The notes beneath the pieces are model-generated. The model had not been told where the DNA came from. It saw only the letters and a program-made list of their open reading frames with translations, and searched no databases. This document shows, piece after piece, positions 9,324-17,548 of a stretch of 51,776 bases of DNA; the stretch's first letter is position 1; each line of letters starts with the position of its first letter. Made by a program: the position numbers and the translations under genes. The DNA comes from Muribaculaceae bacterium (lineage in GTDB: Bacteria > Bacteroidota > Bacteroidia > Bacteroidales > Muribaculaceae): the NCBI GenBank assembly GCA_017391675.1, contig JAFOXR010000010.1:1-51776 (forward strand), given 5' to 3'.

Positions 9324-9962
9324 TTAAGTGTTTTTGAATATAATAGATGTATTTTTATTTATAATTTCAAGGAATGATTCATGTGATTGTTTTCTAGCTT
9401 CTGCTACTTTTTTACTTATATATTCTATTGTTAATTCTGATTCATCGGTTTCAATAAGAATTTTTTCATCGGGAATATTAAGTATAGTTTCAGCATTGAA
9501 TTTTTCCCCTATTGAAATATATATGTTATCATGTTTAATGATATTTTTAAGTACATTTATATTAGAACGGAATCCGTGAAAAATCCATGGCATATTAGGA
9601 TTGTATTTTTTGTGAAGTCGCAGTATATCTTCACTGCGCTTTACACAATGAATTATAAGAGGTTTTTTAAGTTTTTCAGAAAGTAATATATGTCTTTCAA
9701 ATACATAAAGTTGAATTTCTAGCGGTATATTAATATTAGAGTCAAGTCCGCATTCACCTATGGCTATAATATTATCTGCCGAACTGGCTAAGCTTTCTAT
9801 ATTTTTAAGAGTGTCTTCAATATTGTTTATATTGAGATTCCAAGGATGCAATCCTATTGAATAATAAAAATCCTTATTTAAAGGCATATCATTTAAAGAA
9901 GCGTTTATAATAGCTTCTTGAGTAAAGTGCTTATGAGTGTGTATATCGTAAATAGCATTCAT
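9324..9962 (-). CDS. TatD-family metal-dependent hydrolase (putative DNase)
   Basis: A TIM-barrel amidohydrolase-like enzyme; TatD relatives are metal-dependent 3'-5' exonucleases or nuclease-like hydrolases. Visible metal ligands are the N-terminal DIHTHKH (HxH), IAIGECGLD (Glu), LIIHCVKRSEDIL (His), FHGF (His) and ILIETDESE (Asp). At 212 residues it is shorter than E. coli TatD (260), as is usual for the Bacteroidota form found beside yidD. It starts 2 bases after the yidD stop in the rnpA-yidD-tatD run, so it is co-transcribed with it. The physiological substrate is not known. Confidence 0.9.
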   Translation of the reverse strand: MNAIYDIHTHKHFTQEAIINASLNDMPLNKDFYYSIGLHPWNLNINNIEDTLKNIESLASSADNIIAIGECGLDSNINIPLEIQLYVFERHILLSEKLKKPLIIHCVKRSEDILRLHKKYNPNMPWIFHGFRSNINVLKNIIKHDNIYISIGEKFNAETILNIPDEKILIETDESELTIEYISKKVAEARKQSHESFLEIINKNTSIIFKNT

Positions 9963-9964
9963 TA

Positions 9965-10186
9965 TTAAGGTACAGGATCATATCCGCTTCCTCCCCAGGG
10001 GTGACAGCGGCATATTCTTTTAATAGTAAGCCATAAACCTTTTATAGGTCCATGTTTTTTTATTGCTTCTATGGCATATTCACTGCATGTGGGTGTAAAG
10101 CGGCATGCAGGAGGAAATAGCGGAGATATGCAATAACGGTAGAACCGTATAGGTAATATCAACAAATATGAAAAAAAACGGTTCAT
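9965..10186 (-). CDS. yidD: YidD membrane protein insertion efficiency factor
   Basis: A small (73-residue) membrane-associated protein that assists YidC-dependent insertion of inner-membrane proteins. It contains the family signature almost entire: [36 protein letters not shown], then [15 protein letters not shown] at the C-terminus, with the conserved cysteines. It lies between rnpA and the tatD-like gene, the classic context; in many bacteria yidC follows as well, but not here. Confidence 0.97.
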   Translation of the reverse strand: MNRFFSYLLILPIRFYRYCISPLFPPACRFTPTCSEYAIEAIKKHGPIKGLWLTIKRICRCHPWGGSGYDPVP

Positions 10187-10195
10187 TCTGTTTTA

Positions 10196-10606
10196 TTAAA
10201 GGTTTTTATCTTTATTGGTGATATTTTTTTCGGTATTATCTATAATTTTTTTCATTAAAGCCTGTACTTTTGATTCAATAGTAGCATAATCATTAATTTC
10301 GTCGCTAAGATAAATAAAAGCTATTTTTAATGATATATCTTTTTCTTTGAAATAAGATACAAATGATTTTTTATTAAGACGGTAAGCTTCTCTTACTCTT
10401 CTTCTTAATAATACTCTATTGACAGCTTTTCTTATTTTTTTCTTAGGTATTGTAATTAGAAACTGTACAGGTGTTTCTTCTTTTTCATTTATGCTATAAG
10501 CTGCTCGTAAAGGATAGCAAATAACCGATTTACCGCTCTGAAAAATATTATTTATAGCAGTGCGGCTGCAAAGTTTTTCATATTTGTAAAGTCGGTTATC
10601 TGACAT
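10196..10606 (-). CDS. rnpA: Ribonuclease P protein component
   Basis: The protein subunit of RNase P, which helps the catalytic RNA remove 5' leaders from pre-tRNAs. The 136-residue protein is basic. It carries the RNR-type motif in IRKAVNRVLLRRRVREAYRL and the N-terminal KLCSRTAINNIFQSGKSV strand/helix block. It ends 9 bases before yidD. A terminator-like hairpin lies only about 20 bases upstream of its ATG, so either the promoter overlaps that hairpin or the gene relies on read-through from hemD. Confidence 0.96.
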   Translation of the reverse strand: MSDNRLYKYEKLCSRTAINNIFQSGKSVICYPLRAAYSINEKEETPVQFLITIPKKKIRKAVNRVLLRRRVREAYRLNKKSFVSYFKEKDISLKIAFIYLSDEINDYATIESKVQALMKKIIDNTEKNITNKDKNL

Positions 10607-10626
10607 GATTTATATTATAAAAAAAT

Positions 10627-10649
10627 AAAGATGGGAAAGCCCCATCTTT
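10627..10649 (-). terminator. Terminator-like hairpin between hemD and rnpA
   Basis: A 9-bp stem AAAGATGGG/CCCATCTTT with a 5-base loop. On the minus strand it is followed by ATTTTTTTATAA. It is a good intrinsic terminator for the hemD transcript, but it ends about 20 bases before the rnpA start. GCCCCA encoded at 10669-10674 could pair with TGGGGC inside the hairpin as an alternative structure. Confidence 0.7.
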
Positions 10650-10695
10650 ATATGAATTATAGCCTCTTTGGGGCATTTGATAAATATAAATTAAT

Positions 10696-11448
10696 TTATT
10701 TCTTAGCCTTGTTGGTTTTATTGAGGAACATATCCAGAGCACTAGTCATTGAAGTACATTCGGCTGTGGGAGCTTCCAGGTCTAGACGCAAACCGGCATT
10801 TTTAACAGCCTTTGCTGTAGATAATCCGAAAGTGCTTATCTTAATGTCACCTTGTTCAAAGTTAGGGAAATTCTTCTTCAAAGAATCTATACCGGCTGGA
10901 CTGAAGAACATAAGCATATCGTAGTCAAAAGCTTCCTCTTCGGTAAAATCATTGCTCACAGTGCGGTACATTACAGCTGTGGTGTAAGGTATTTTGTTAT
11001 AGTCAAGTACCGAAAGAGTATCCTTGTGTACATCTGATACAGGAAGAAGGAATTTCTCTTTTATATGCTTAGTAAGAGCTGGAATAAGATCGTCCATTTT
11101 ACCTGATTTTCCGAAAAAAATCTTGCGTTTACGATATACTATATACTTCTGCAGATAAAGAGCAATAGCCTCGGTAGTACAGAAATATTTCATTGTGTCG
11201 GGTATAGACACTCTCATTTCTTCGCATATGCGGAAGAAATGGTCAATTGCAGTTCTAGCTGTGAAAATTATTGCAGAAAAATCGGCTATAGAAATCTTTT
11301 GCTGTCTGAATTCTTTAGAACTCAGTCCTTCCACTTTTATGAAAGGCCTGAATACAATTTCTACTCCGTATTTGTTTGCAATATCATAGTATGGAGACTT
11401 TTCAGATGAAGGTTTCGGCTGAGAAACTAGTATTTTCTTTACGCTCAC
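10696..11448 (-). CDS. hemD: Uroporphyrinogen-III synthase
   Basis: Cyclises hydroxymethylbilane to uroporphyrinogen III with inversion of ring D, in tetrapyrrole synthesis. The protein is 250 residues with the usual two-lobe HemD pattern: KILVSQPKPSS at the N-terminus, SAIIFTARTAIDHFF, then VMYRTVSND, MLMFFSPAGIDSL and ISTFGLSTAKAVKNAGL in the second lobe. The start codon is GTG (11448); no in-frame ATG gives a complete N-terminus. It lies 16 bases after the DUF4271 gene in a typical Bacteroidota order (DUF4271, hemD, rnpA, yidD, tatD). HemD sequences are poorly conserved, so context adds weight. Confidence 0.92.
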   Translation of the reverse strand: MSVKKILVSQPKPSSEKSPYYDIANKYGVEIVFRPFIKVEGLSSKEFRQQKISIADFSAIIFTARTAIDHFFRICEEMRVSIPDTMKYFCTTEAIALYLQKYIVYRKRKIFFGKSGKMDDLIPALTKHIKEKFLLPVSDVHKDTLSVLDYNKIPYTTAVMYRTVSNDFTEEEAFDYDMLMFFSPAGIDSLKKNFPNFEQGDIKISTFGLSTAKAVKNAGLRLDLEAPTAECTSMTSALDMFLNKTNKAKK

Positions 11449-11464
11449 GATAATACTTATTTAT

Positions 11465-12247
11465 CTATATAAATTCACTCAAATATACCGCTCCTGTACA
11501 CATCAAAAAGACAGGAACAATTTCAACGGTGCAAAGATACAAAATAAAATAAAGACTATAAGAAAAATTGTAGAAAAAAATCCTTAATCCTTTAAATATA
11601 AACACTAAACGCGAACAAATATATAGTAAAATTGATATTATAAGCAGTGCATTTGTTGTGAAAGGATATAGCAAGGAAATAAGTACAATAGGGAATAAAA
11701 ACAGGCCTAGCAAGGATTGTGAAGACTTGAAACCGTCAAGCCATAGACGCGTATCTTCCTTGTCGTAGGCAAATACATATCCTAGGGTGTGATAGAGCAG
11801 CATCTGTATCAAAAAATAAGCTACGCAAAGCATAGAAAGGCAACTTACCGACTTGAAAACATGCTCCGAAAGATTGAATTCGGGGTAATGCAGGTTGATG
11901 CCGTTATATATCAGTATGCCCGACATGAGACAAGTGTTGGCGATAAGTGCTATCATTACTTGAGTTTCACTCACTGTATGGTCTTCAAAAGCATTCTGGC
12001 GTTTACGCACCGAAAACAGATAATGAGAGAAATCGGATATATACTTATATCCATGACGGAATGAAATAGCCAGGAAAAAGAATACAATCATAATGAGTCC
12101 CATCGTACCAGTGTCGTTAAGCGGAGTGTTGTTGAAAGTTATTCCTTTTTTTCCTTCGGGAACAACAATAGCAACGCTATGCACAGTACTGTCGGCAGCA
12201 GCGGGTGAAATAAGGACTTGATTATGTGTATTTAAAGAATCCTGCAT
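11465..12247 (-). CDS. DUF4271 family integral membrane protein
   Basis: A 260-residue inner-membrane protein of unknown function. The first ~45 residues are polar. Five to six hydrophobic segments follow: TMGLIMIVFFFLAISF, then around residues 93-112, 130-150, 178-200, 202-222 and 235-258. The FRHGYKYI block after the first segment and the pattern of helices match DUF4271, a Bacteroidota family that sits upstream of hemD in many genomes. Its ATG is 2 bases after the stop of the LOG-family gene, so the two are probably co-transcribed. A role linked to haem or envelope assembly is only guilt by association. Confidence 0.85.
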   Translation of the reverse strand: MQDSLNTHNQVLISPAAADSTVHSVAIVVPEGKKGITFNNTPLNDTGTMGLIMIVFFFLAISFRHGYKYISDFSHYLFSVRKRQNAFEDHTVSETQVMIALIANTCLMSGILIYNGINLHYPEFNLSEHVFKSVSCLSMLCVAYFLIQMLLYHTLGYVFAYDKEDTRLWLDGFKSSQSLLGLFLFPIVLISLLYPFTTNALLIISILLYICSRLVFIFKGLRIFFYNFSYSLYFILYLCTVEIVPVFLMCTGAVYLSEFI

Positions 12248-12249
12248 AA

Positions 12250-12840
12250 TTAATATTTTGATTCTATTTCATTATCATTGGCAGGATCTATTTCATCAAG
12301 TATAGATATAGCCTCTTGTGGAGAACTGGCAACATGCCATAATGATGCATGAGAGGATTTCATGAAATTTTCTTCTATGCAGTGCTGCAGCATTGCCAGC
12401 AGATTATTGTAGAATCCGTTAGTATTAAGAATCAATATAGCTCCTTTGTATAAGCCTAGTTGTTTCCATGTAATTATTTCCAGAAGTTCCTCAAGAGTGC
12501 CGCATCCGCCAGGAAGTGCAATTACGGCATCGGCAAGGCGGCTCATCGTTTCCTTGCGCTCGTGCATGTCTTGAGTGATGATAGTTTGAGTAAGACCAGC
12601 ATGGCACCAGCCATTATCAACCATGAATTGCGGTATTACGCCTGTAACATTTCCTCCATGTTCCAGTGTACCATCTGAAACAGCTTGCATAAGTCCGCAG
12701 TTTCCTGCACCGCACACGCATGTAATGCCGTTTTGGGCAAGCAGCTTACCTAGTTCATAAGCAGCATTTTTATATGCTGAATCCACTTGTGCGCTTGACG
12801 CTCCAAAAACTGTTATATTATTATATTTGGCGATACTCAT
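12250..12840 (-). CDS. LOG-family protein (cytokinin riboside 5'-monophosphate phosphoribohydrolase type)
   Basis: A Rossmann-fold enzyme of the TIGR00730/LOG family, which releases the base from nucleoside 5'-monophosphates; many were once called lysine decarboxylases. Diagnostic features are ITVFGASS at the N-terminus, GAGNCGLM, the HERKETM block with the catalytic Arg, and the exact PGGxGTxxE motif in LPGGCGTLEELLE. The start at 12840 (MSIAKYNN, 196 residues) is preferred over an upstream in-frame ATG at 12867, because the promoter element at 12865-12872 would overlap the longer form. The bacterial substrate is uncertain. Confidence 0.92.
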   Translation of the reverse strand: MSIAKYNNITVFGASSAQVDSAYKNAAYELGKLLAQNGITCVCGAGNCGLMQAVSDGTLEHGGNVTGVIPQFMVDNGWCHAGLTQTIITQDMHERKETMSRLADAVIALPGGCGTLEELLEIITWKQLGLYKGAILILNTNGFYNNLLAMLQHCIEENFMKSSHASLWHVASSPQEAISILDEIDPANDNEIESKY

Positions 12841-12864
12841 TTTGATGCATAATAAAAATGATTG

Positions 12865-12872
12865 CAAAGTTA
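12865..12872 (-). promoter_or_regulatory. Candidate -7 element (TAACTTTG) for the LOG/DUF4271/hemD run
   Basis: Matches TAnnTTTG on the minus strand, 25 bases before the ATG at 12840. No TTTG at the -33 spacing. It sits back to back with the dnaX promoter. Confidence 0.45.
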
Positions 12873-12895
12873 AGGAGAAAATTTTAAACAGCTTC

Positions 12896-12926
12896 TTTGT
12901 ATTGCTCTTAACTTAAGTTATCTTTG
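12896..12926 (+). promoter_or_regulatory. dnaX promoter, canonical Bacteroidota sigma-ABfr type
   Basis: TTTG at 12896-12899, exactly 19 bases, then TATCTTTG at 12919-12926. Both match the -33/-7 consensus (TTTG, TAnnTTTG) with ideal spacing. The predicted start of transcription is about 12 bases before the dnaX ATG, so the leader is very short. Confidence 0.75.
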
Positions 12927-12945
12927 TAAGAAATTTAAGTACCAA

Positions 12946-14679
12946 ATGAAAAATTATATAGTATCGGCTAGAAAATACCGTCCCAGTACATTTCGAAGCG
13001 TAGTGGGGCAGCAAGCTCTTACGCACACGCTGAAGACTGCTATAGATTCGGGCAGACTGGCTCATGCCTATCTGTTCTGTGGTCCTCGTGGAGTGGGAAA
13101 GACTTCTTGTGCGCGTATTTTTGCCAAGACCATAAATTGCTTGAATCCTACTCACGAAGGAGAAGCATGCAATGAGTGCGAATCGTGTTTGGCTCTTAAC
13201 GAGCAGCGTTCCTATAATATAGTGGAACTAGACGCAGCTTCAAACAATTCGGTAGACGATATCCGTGCTCTTACCGAACAGGTGCGCATACCGCCACAGA
13301 TAGGAAAGTACCGTGTGTTTATCATAGATGAGGTGCACATGCTGTCGCAAGCGGCATTCAATGCGTTCTTGAAAACTCTGGAAGAACCGCCTGCTCATGC
13401 TATTTTCATATTGGCCACAACCGAGAAGCATAAGGTTATACCTACAATATTATCAAGATGCCAGATATATGATTTTTCTCGCATCACGGTACAGGATATA
13501 GTGGAGCAACTCACCTACATAGCTTCGCAGGAAGGTATTAAAGCCGAACCTGCTGCGCTTAATGTAATAGCTCAGAAGGCCGATGGTGCAATGCGTGATG
13601 CTTTGTCAATTTTTGACCAGGTAGCTGCATCGTCTCAAGGAAACATAACTTATCAGTCTACTATTGACAACTTGAATGTTCTTGACCATGATTATTATTT
13701 CAAGCTTGTTGATGCCTTTATGGCTGTAGATGTGCCGCAATCATTGCTCATTTATAAGGATATAAGGGATAAGGGTTTTGATTCGCTGTTCTTTATAAAT
13801 GGACTGGCCGAACATATCCGTAATCTCATGGTGGCTGCTACTCCTGCAACTAAATGCTTGCTTGAAACAACCGAGGAAGTGGCCAATCAATTTGTGGTAC
13901 AGGGGGCCAAACTCTCTCCACAATTTTTCTACCGTGCATTGGACTTGTGCAACAAGTGCGATCTTGATTATCGCACGGCTACCAATAAGCAGTTGCTCAT
14001 AGAACTCACACTTATAAAACTTTGTCAGCTTTTTGATAAAGCTACCCCATTGCCAGCCGGCGGCGATGGAGGTACAGATGCATTACGCAAAGTTCAGCCT
14101 GTAAAGGCTGCAACAGCTCAAGCTAAACCTGAGCCTAAGGTTGAGGCTGTAAAGCCAGCACCTGTCGTTGAGGCGAAGCCTGTAGCGCCGGTATCGGTAA
14201 ATATTCCGAGGAAATCGGTTGGAATTGTTCCGCAAATTTTCATCAACAATAAGGAGGCGGCAGCAAAATTGGCTAAGGAACAGGGTGTAGCACCAGAAAC
14301 AGTGTCTCAGCATCGCAACAACCAGTTTGATGAACAATCGTTGTTGAGGGCATGGCAGAAGTACATAGATGCCAATCCAAGCGAACATATAATTATCAAC
14401 ACGATGCGTGTATCCTTGCCTAGGAAAATCAATGACACACTTTATGAAATAGAGGTAGAAAACCAGATGCAAGTGGAAACAATGAATGCGCAAAGCATGA
14501 AAATCCTTACTTTTCTGCGTAATTGTGTGGGCAATGATATGCTGGCTATTGATATAAAGCTTAATCCTAATATAGAAAAGCCTAAGTTCTGGTCGCCACA
14601 GGAAGTAGTAGCTTCTATAAGAGAGAACAACCCTTATATAGACCAGTTTATCAAGGATTTTGACCTGGCATTGGCTTAG
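12946..14679 (+). CDS. dnaX: DNA polymerase III subunit gamma/tau (clamp loader)
   Basis: The ATPase of the clamp loader that places the beta sliding clamp at primer termini. Residues 1-~220 form the AAA+ module: YRPSTFRSVVGQ, Walker A GPRGVGKTSCAR (residues ~46-57), four zinc-binding cysteines (~65-81), Walker B FIIDEVHML (~125) and the SRC motif in ILSRCQIY (~170). Domain III follows to ~360. Next come an Ala/Pro/Lys-rich linker (~380-420) and a C-terminal domain. The 577-residue length is normal for a tau form. I see no obvious slippery run for a gamma-form frameshift. Four glycan genes follow in the same direction at short spacing. Confidence 0.98.
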   Translation: MKNYIVSARKYRPSTFRSVVGQQALTHTLKTAIDSGRLAHAYLFCGPRGVGKTSCARIFAKTINCLNPTHEGEACNECESCLALNEQRSYNIVELDAASNNSVDDIRALTEQVRIPPQIGKYRVFIIDEVHMLSQAAFNAFLKTLEEPPAHAIFILATTEKHKVIPTILSRCQIYDFSRITVQDIVEQLTYIASQEGIKAEPAALNVIAQKADGAMRDALSIFDQVAASSQGNITYQSTIDNLNVLDHDYYFKLVDAFMAVDVPQSLLIYKDIRDKGFDSLFFINGLAEHIRNLMVAATPATKCLLETTEEVANQFVVQGAKLSPQFFYRALDLCNKCDLDYRTATNKQLLIELTLIKLCQLFDKATPLPAGGDGGTDALRKVQPVKAATAQAKPEPKVEAVKPAPVVEAKPVAPVSVNIPRKSVGIVPQIFINNKEAAAKLAKEQGVAPETVSQHRNNQFDEQSLLRAWQKYIDANPSEHIIINTMRVSLPRKINDTLYEIEVENQMQVETMNAQSMKILTFLRNCVGNDMLAIDIKLNPNIEKPKFWSPQEVVASIRENNPYIDQFIKDFDLALA

Positions 14680-14721
14680 TGGAAAATAGGATAGGGAATA
14701 ACGAAGTACTATATAGATAAT

Positions 14722-15603
14722 ATGGATGCAGTAATAACTTATGTAAACGGGTTGGATCCTGTATGGCAGAAAGATTATGAGAAACATACCAATATTCCTG
14801 CTCTTGAGAAAAGATTCAGGGATTGGGGTACTTTGAAGTACCTGCTTCGAGGTATAGAGAAGTATATGCCATTCATTCGCAATGTGTATCTTGTGGTATC
14901 GCATGAAAGTCAGGTTCCGGAGTGGACCGACTGCAACAATCTGCACATTGTTCTCCACAAGGATATAATCCCTGCAGAATACTTGCCCACATTCAATAGT
15001 ACTGCAATAGAAATGTTTCTGCATCGTATAGAAGGACTTGATGAAGAGTTTCTTTATTTCAATGATGACATGTTCCCGGTGGATACTTGTAAACCCGAGG
15101 ATTTCTTTAGGGAAGGAAAGGGTGTAATAGGTATGAAAAAGCATATTCTTGCTACGGGAATGTATAAGAAACAGTGCAAGAATTCAAGCAATTTTGCGCG
15201 TAAGGCATTAGGATTCTCTTCTTCATATATATTCCTGAGACCGCAGCACATATGTTCACCCATGCTTAAGAGCTTGTGCTATGAATTGTATGACAATTAC
15301 GAAAATGAAATAAAGAAAACGGTTACAAGGTTGCGTGAAGAAAAGAATCTTAATCAATACTTGTATCTTGACTATATGTTCTATAAAGGACGCATCATAA
15401 ACGAGAATATACCAAAGAAGCATTTTTCATTAGCGATAGCTTCGGCAAAACAAATAAGAACTTTCTTGCAGAATCCGTCAAGAAAGATGGTGTGCATAAA
15501 TGATGTGCACTTGAGTGAACAAAAATATGAAGAATTAAGAACTGCTATTATAGAAGCTTTTGAAAATCATTTTCCTGGGTTGTCCCGTTTTGAGAAAGCC
15601 TAG
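14722..15603 (+). CDS. Stealth family sugar-phosphate transferase (first copy)
   Basis: Stealth proteins transfer hexose-1-phosphate from nucleotide sugars during synthesis of phosphodiester-linked capsules and related glycans. All the expected blocks are here: CR1 DAVITYVNGLDPVW at the N-terminus; CR2 with KYLLRGIEKYMPFIRNVYLV, LPTFNSTAIEMFLHRI and FLYFNDDMFP; then CR3/CR4-like segments (residues ~150-280) ending with the CINDVHL block. The 293-residue length is typical of the compact bacterial form. No signal peptide or membrane segment is present, so it acts in the cytoplasm. It starts 42 bases after dnaX and leads a four-gene run with a second, divergent Stealth copy at the end. Confidence 0.93.
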   Translation: MDAVITYVNGLDPVWQKDYEKHTNIPALEKRFRDWGTLKYLLRGIEKYMPFIRNVYLVVSHESQVPEWTDCNNLHIVLHKDIIPAEYLPTFNSTAIEMFLHRIEGLDEEFLYFNDDMFPVDTCKPEDFFREGKGVIGMKKHILATGMYKKQCKNSSNFARKALGFSSSYIFLRPQHICSPMLKSLCYELYDNYENEIKKTVTRLREEKNLNQYLYLDYMFYKGRIINENIPKKHFSLAIASAKQIRTFLQNPSRKMVCINDVHLSEQKYEELRTAIIEAFENHFPGLSRFEKA

Positions 15604-15639
15604 AGGAAAGGGTAAATGGCTAGCAGAAATATAAATTGA

Positions 15640-16566
15640 ATGAAAAAGGAAGATAAATTATCATGTATATCTAGGATATGGATAGCTATAAAGATGCTGT
15701 TCATATCATTATTCCGCAAGAGATTTTCAGATGAGTTTTATTTGAAAATTCAGTATCAGCACAAGACTGGTTACAGGATTAATCTTGAGAATCCTCAAAC
15801 CTTTAATGAAAAGCTTCAGTGGCTTAAGCTCCATTATCGTGAAGATAAACTCACAACGATGGTGGATAAATATGCCGTTAAAGAATACATTGCAGAAAAG
15901 ATAGGAGAAAAGTACTTGATTCCTACTATCGGAGTGTGGGAAAACGCCGAGGATATAGACTTTTCTAAGCTGCCAGACAGATTTGTATTGAAATGCACGC
16001 ACGATAGTGGCGGATTGGTTGTGTGCAATGACAAGAGCCAGTTGAATTACACAAAGACGAAAAAGTGGTTGAATAGAAGACTCAAACGCAATTTCTATGA
16101 ATACAAGAAAGAATGGCCCTATAAGAATGTAAAGGCTAGGATTATTGCCGAAGAATTTATGGAAGATGATTCTGTCATAAACGCCAATGGTCTTACCGAT
16201 TATAAATTCTTTTGCTTTAACGGTGTCGTTGATTGTGTTATGGCTTGTATAGACCGAGGCATAAACGATACTAAATTCTATTTTTTTGATGAGAATTGGA
16301 ATTTACTGAAGTTGAATAAGCGAGGTATTGAGGCTCCTGCAGGATTCACCCTTCCTAAACCTGGCTGCATAAAGGAAATGTTTGAAATAGCATCGGTATT
16401 GTCAAAAGGAATACCTTTTGCAAGAGTAGACTTATATTGCATAAAAGAACAGCCTTATTTTGGAGAGATTACATTTTATCCCAAAAGCGGGTATGATGCA
16501 AACTTATTGGAGGAAACCGATAATTATTTGGGAGAGAAAATCGATTTATCCATTGTTAAAATGTAG
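15640..16566 (+). CDS. TupA-like ATP-grasp protein (glycan assembly)
   Basis: A 308-residue member of the ATPgrasp_TupA family, named after Bacillus TupA, which joins glutamate and glucuronate in teichuronopeptide synthesis; the family is common in polysaccharide loci. Signatures are NPQTFNEKLQWLKLH near the N-terminus, DKYAVKEYIAEKIGEKYLIP, FVLKCTHDSGG (nucleotide-binding strand), AEEFMEDD, LTDYKFFCFNG and FARVDLY, with GEITFYPKSGY carrying the metal-binding acidic residue. It lies between a Stealth gene and a carboxyethyl-amino-acid synthase-like gene, which fits ligation of an amino acid-type group to a sugar. The exact substrate is unknown. Confidence 0.9.
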   Translation: MKKEDKLSCISRIWIAIKMLFISLFRKRFSDEFYLKIQYQHKTGYRINLENPQTFNEKLQWLKLHYREDKLTTMVDKYAVKEYIAEKIGEKYLIPTIGVWENAEDIDFSKLPDRFVLKCTHDSGGLVVCNDKSQLNYTKTKKWLNRRLKRNFYEYKKEWPYKNVKARIIAEEFMEDDSVINANGLTDYKFFCFNGVVDCVMACIDRGINDTKFYFFDENWNLLKLNKRGIEAPAGFTLPKPGCIKEMFEIASVLSKGIPFARVDLYCIKEQPYFGEITFYPKSGYDANLLEETDNYLGEKIDLSIVKM

Positions 16567-16572
16567 TTGGCA

Positions 16573-17535
16573 ATGAAAACTATAGGACTGGTCATAAGCA
16601 GAAAGGAGAACGAGAACAGAAGGGCGCTAATCCCCGACGATATAGAACATATCAAGAATAAGGAATATATATTTATAGAAGAAGGTTACGGAAGTGTGCT
16701 TGGATATTCCGATGAAGAATATCTTAATCGTGGTATCGGAGGTGTGTGCAGCCGTGACGAAATCTTAAAGAAAGATATAGTTTGTGACCCTAAAATAGGT
16801 GATGCAGAGTATTTGGAGCAACTCCAGGATCAAACGATATGGGGCTGGATACATGCTGTCCAGAACAAAGAAATAACAGATAAACTGGTGAAGCAGAAAC
16901 TCACCGTTTATGCATGGGAGGATATGTTTGAATTGGGGCGTCACTCTTTCTGGAGAAATAATGAAATCGCTGGAGAAGCTGCTATAATGCATGCATATTT
17001 GCGTCATGGTATTTTCCCTTATAATACAAATGTTGCCGTGTTGGGACGAGGAAACATTTCCCGCGGAGCAATAAAGATTCTGAATTATCTAGGTGCTAAT
17101 GTGGTGGTGTATGACCGCAAAACGGAGCAGCTGTTCAGACAAGAACTTGGAAAATATGATGTGGTTGTGAATGCAATTCTGTGGGATACCAACAGGAAAG
17201 ATCATATCATCTATCGGGAAGACCTTAAACGCATGAAGAAGGGCAGTATGATAATAGATATAAGCTGTGATAGGGCAGGCGGTGTTGAGACTGCTATACC
17301 TACAACTATTGAGAATCCCGATTATTTTGTGGATAATGTAAGGCACTATGTTGTAGACCACACACCTTCTCTTTTCTATAAGACAGCGTCTATGGGTATA
17401 AGTGAAGTTTTTGTAAAGTATGCCGACTTGTTTATTGAGGATAAAATGAGAGATGATGCTGTTTTGAGCAAAACCGAAATCATAAGCAAAGGCAATATCG
17501 TAGACCAGCGCATAATTGATTTCCAGAACCGATGA
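16573..17535 (+). CDS. N5-(carboxyethyl)ornithine synthase-like dehydrogenase
   Basis: Related to alanine dehydrogenase and closest by pattern to lactococcal N5-(carboxyethyl)ornithine synthase, which condenses pyruvate with the side-chain amine of ornithine or lysine using NADPH. The N-terminal half has the AlaDH-like KENENRRALIPDDI motif. The dinucleotide-binding fold shows VAVLGRGNISRGAIKIL (GxGxxxxG, residues ~154-170). MIIDISCDRAGG and DHTPSLFYKTAS follow. Length is 320 residues from the ATG at 16573; a TTG two codons earlier is less likely. It begins 6 bases after the TupA-like gene, so co-translation is likely. A role in making a carboxyethyl-amino-acid glycan decoration is inference from context. 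Confidence 0.82.
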   Translation: MKTIGLVISRKENENRRALIPDDIEHIKNKEYIFIEEGYGSVLGYSDEEYLNRGIGGVCSRDEILKKDIVCDPKIGDAEYLEQLQDQTIWGWIHAVQNKEITDKLVKQKLTVYAWEDMFELGRHSFWRNNEIAGEAAIMHAYLRHGIFPYNTNVAVLGRGNISRGAIKILNYLGANVVVYDRKTEQLFRQELGKYDVVVNAILWDTNRKDHIIYREDLKRMKKGSMIIDISCDRAGGVETAIPTTIENPDYFVDNVRHYVVDHTPSLFYKTASMGISEVFVKYADLFIEDKMRDDAVLSKTEIISKGNIVDQRIIDFQNR

Positions 17536-17548
17536 TGCATAGATAAAC

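Noticed and set aside
14083-15144. Long minus-strand open frame (353 codons) opposite the dnaX end and the first Stealth gene
   Set aside because: It is antisense to two well-supported genes, spans their boundary, and encodes a Tyr/Ile/His-rich sequence with no recognisable domain.
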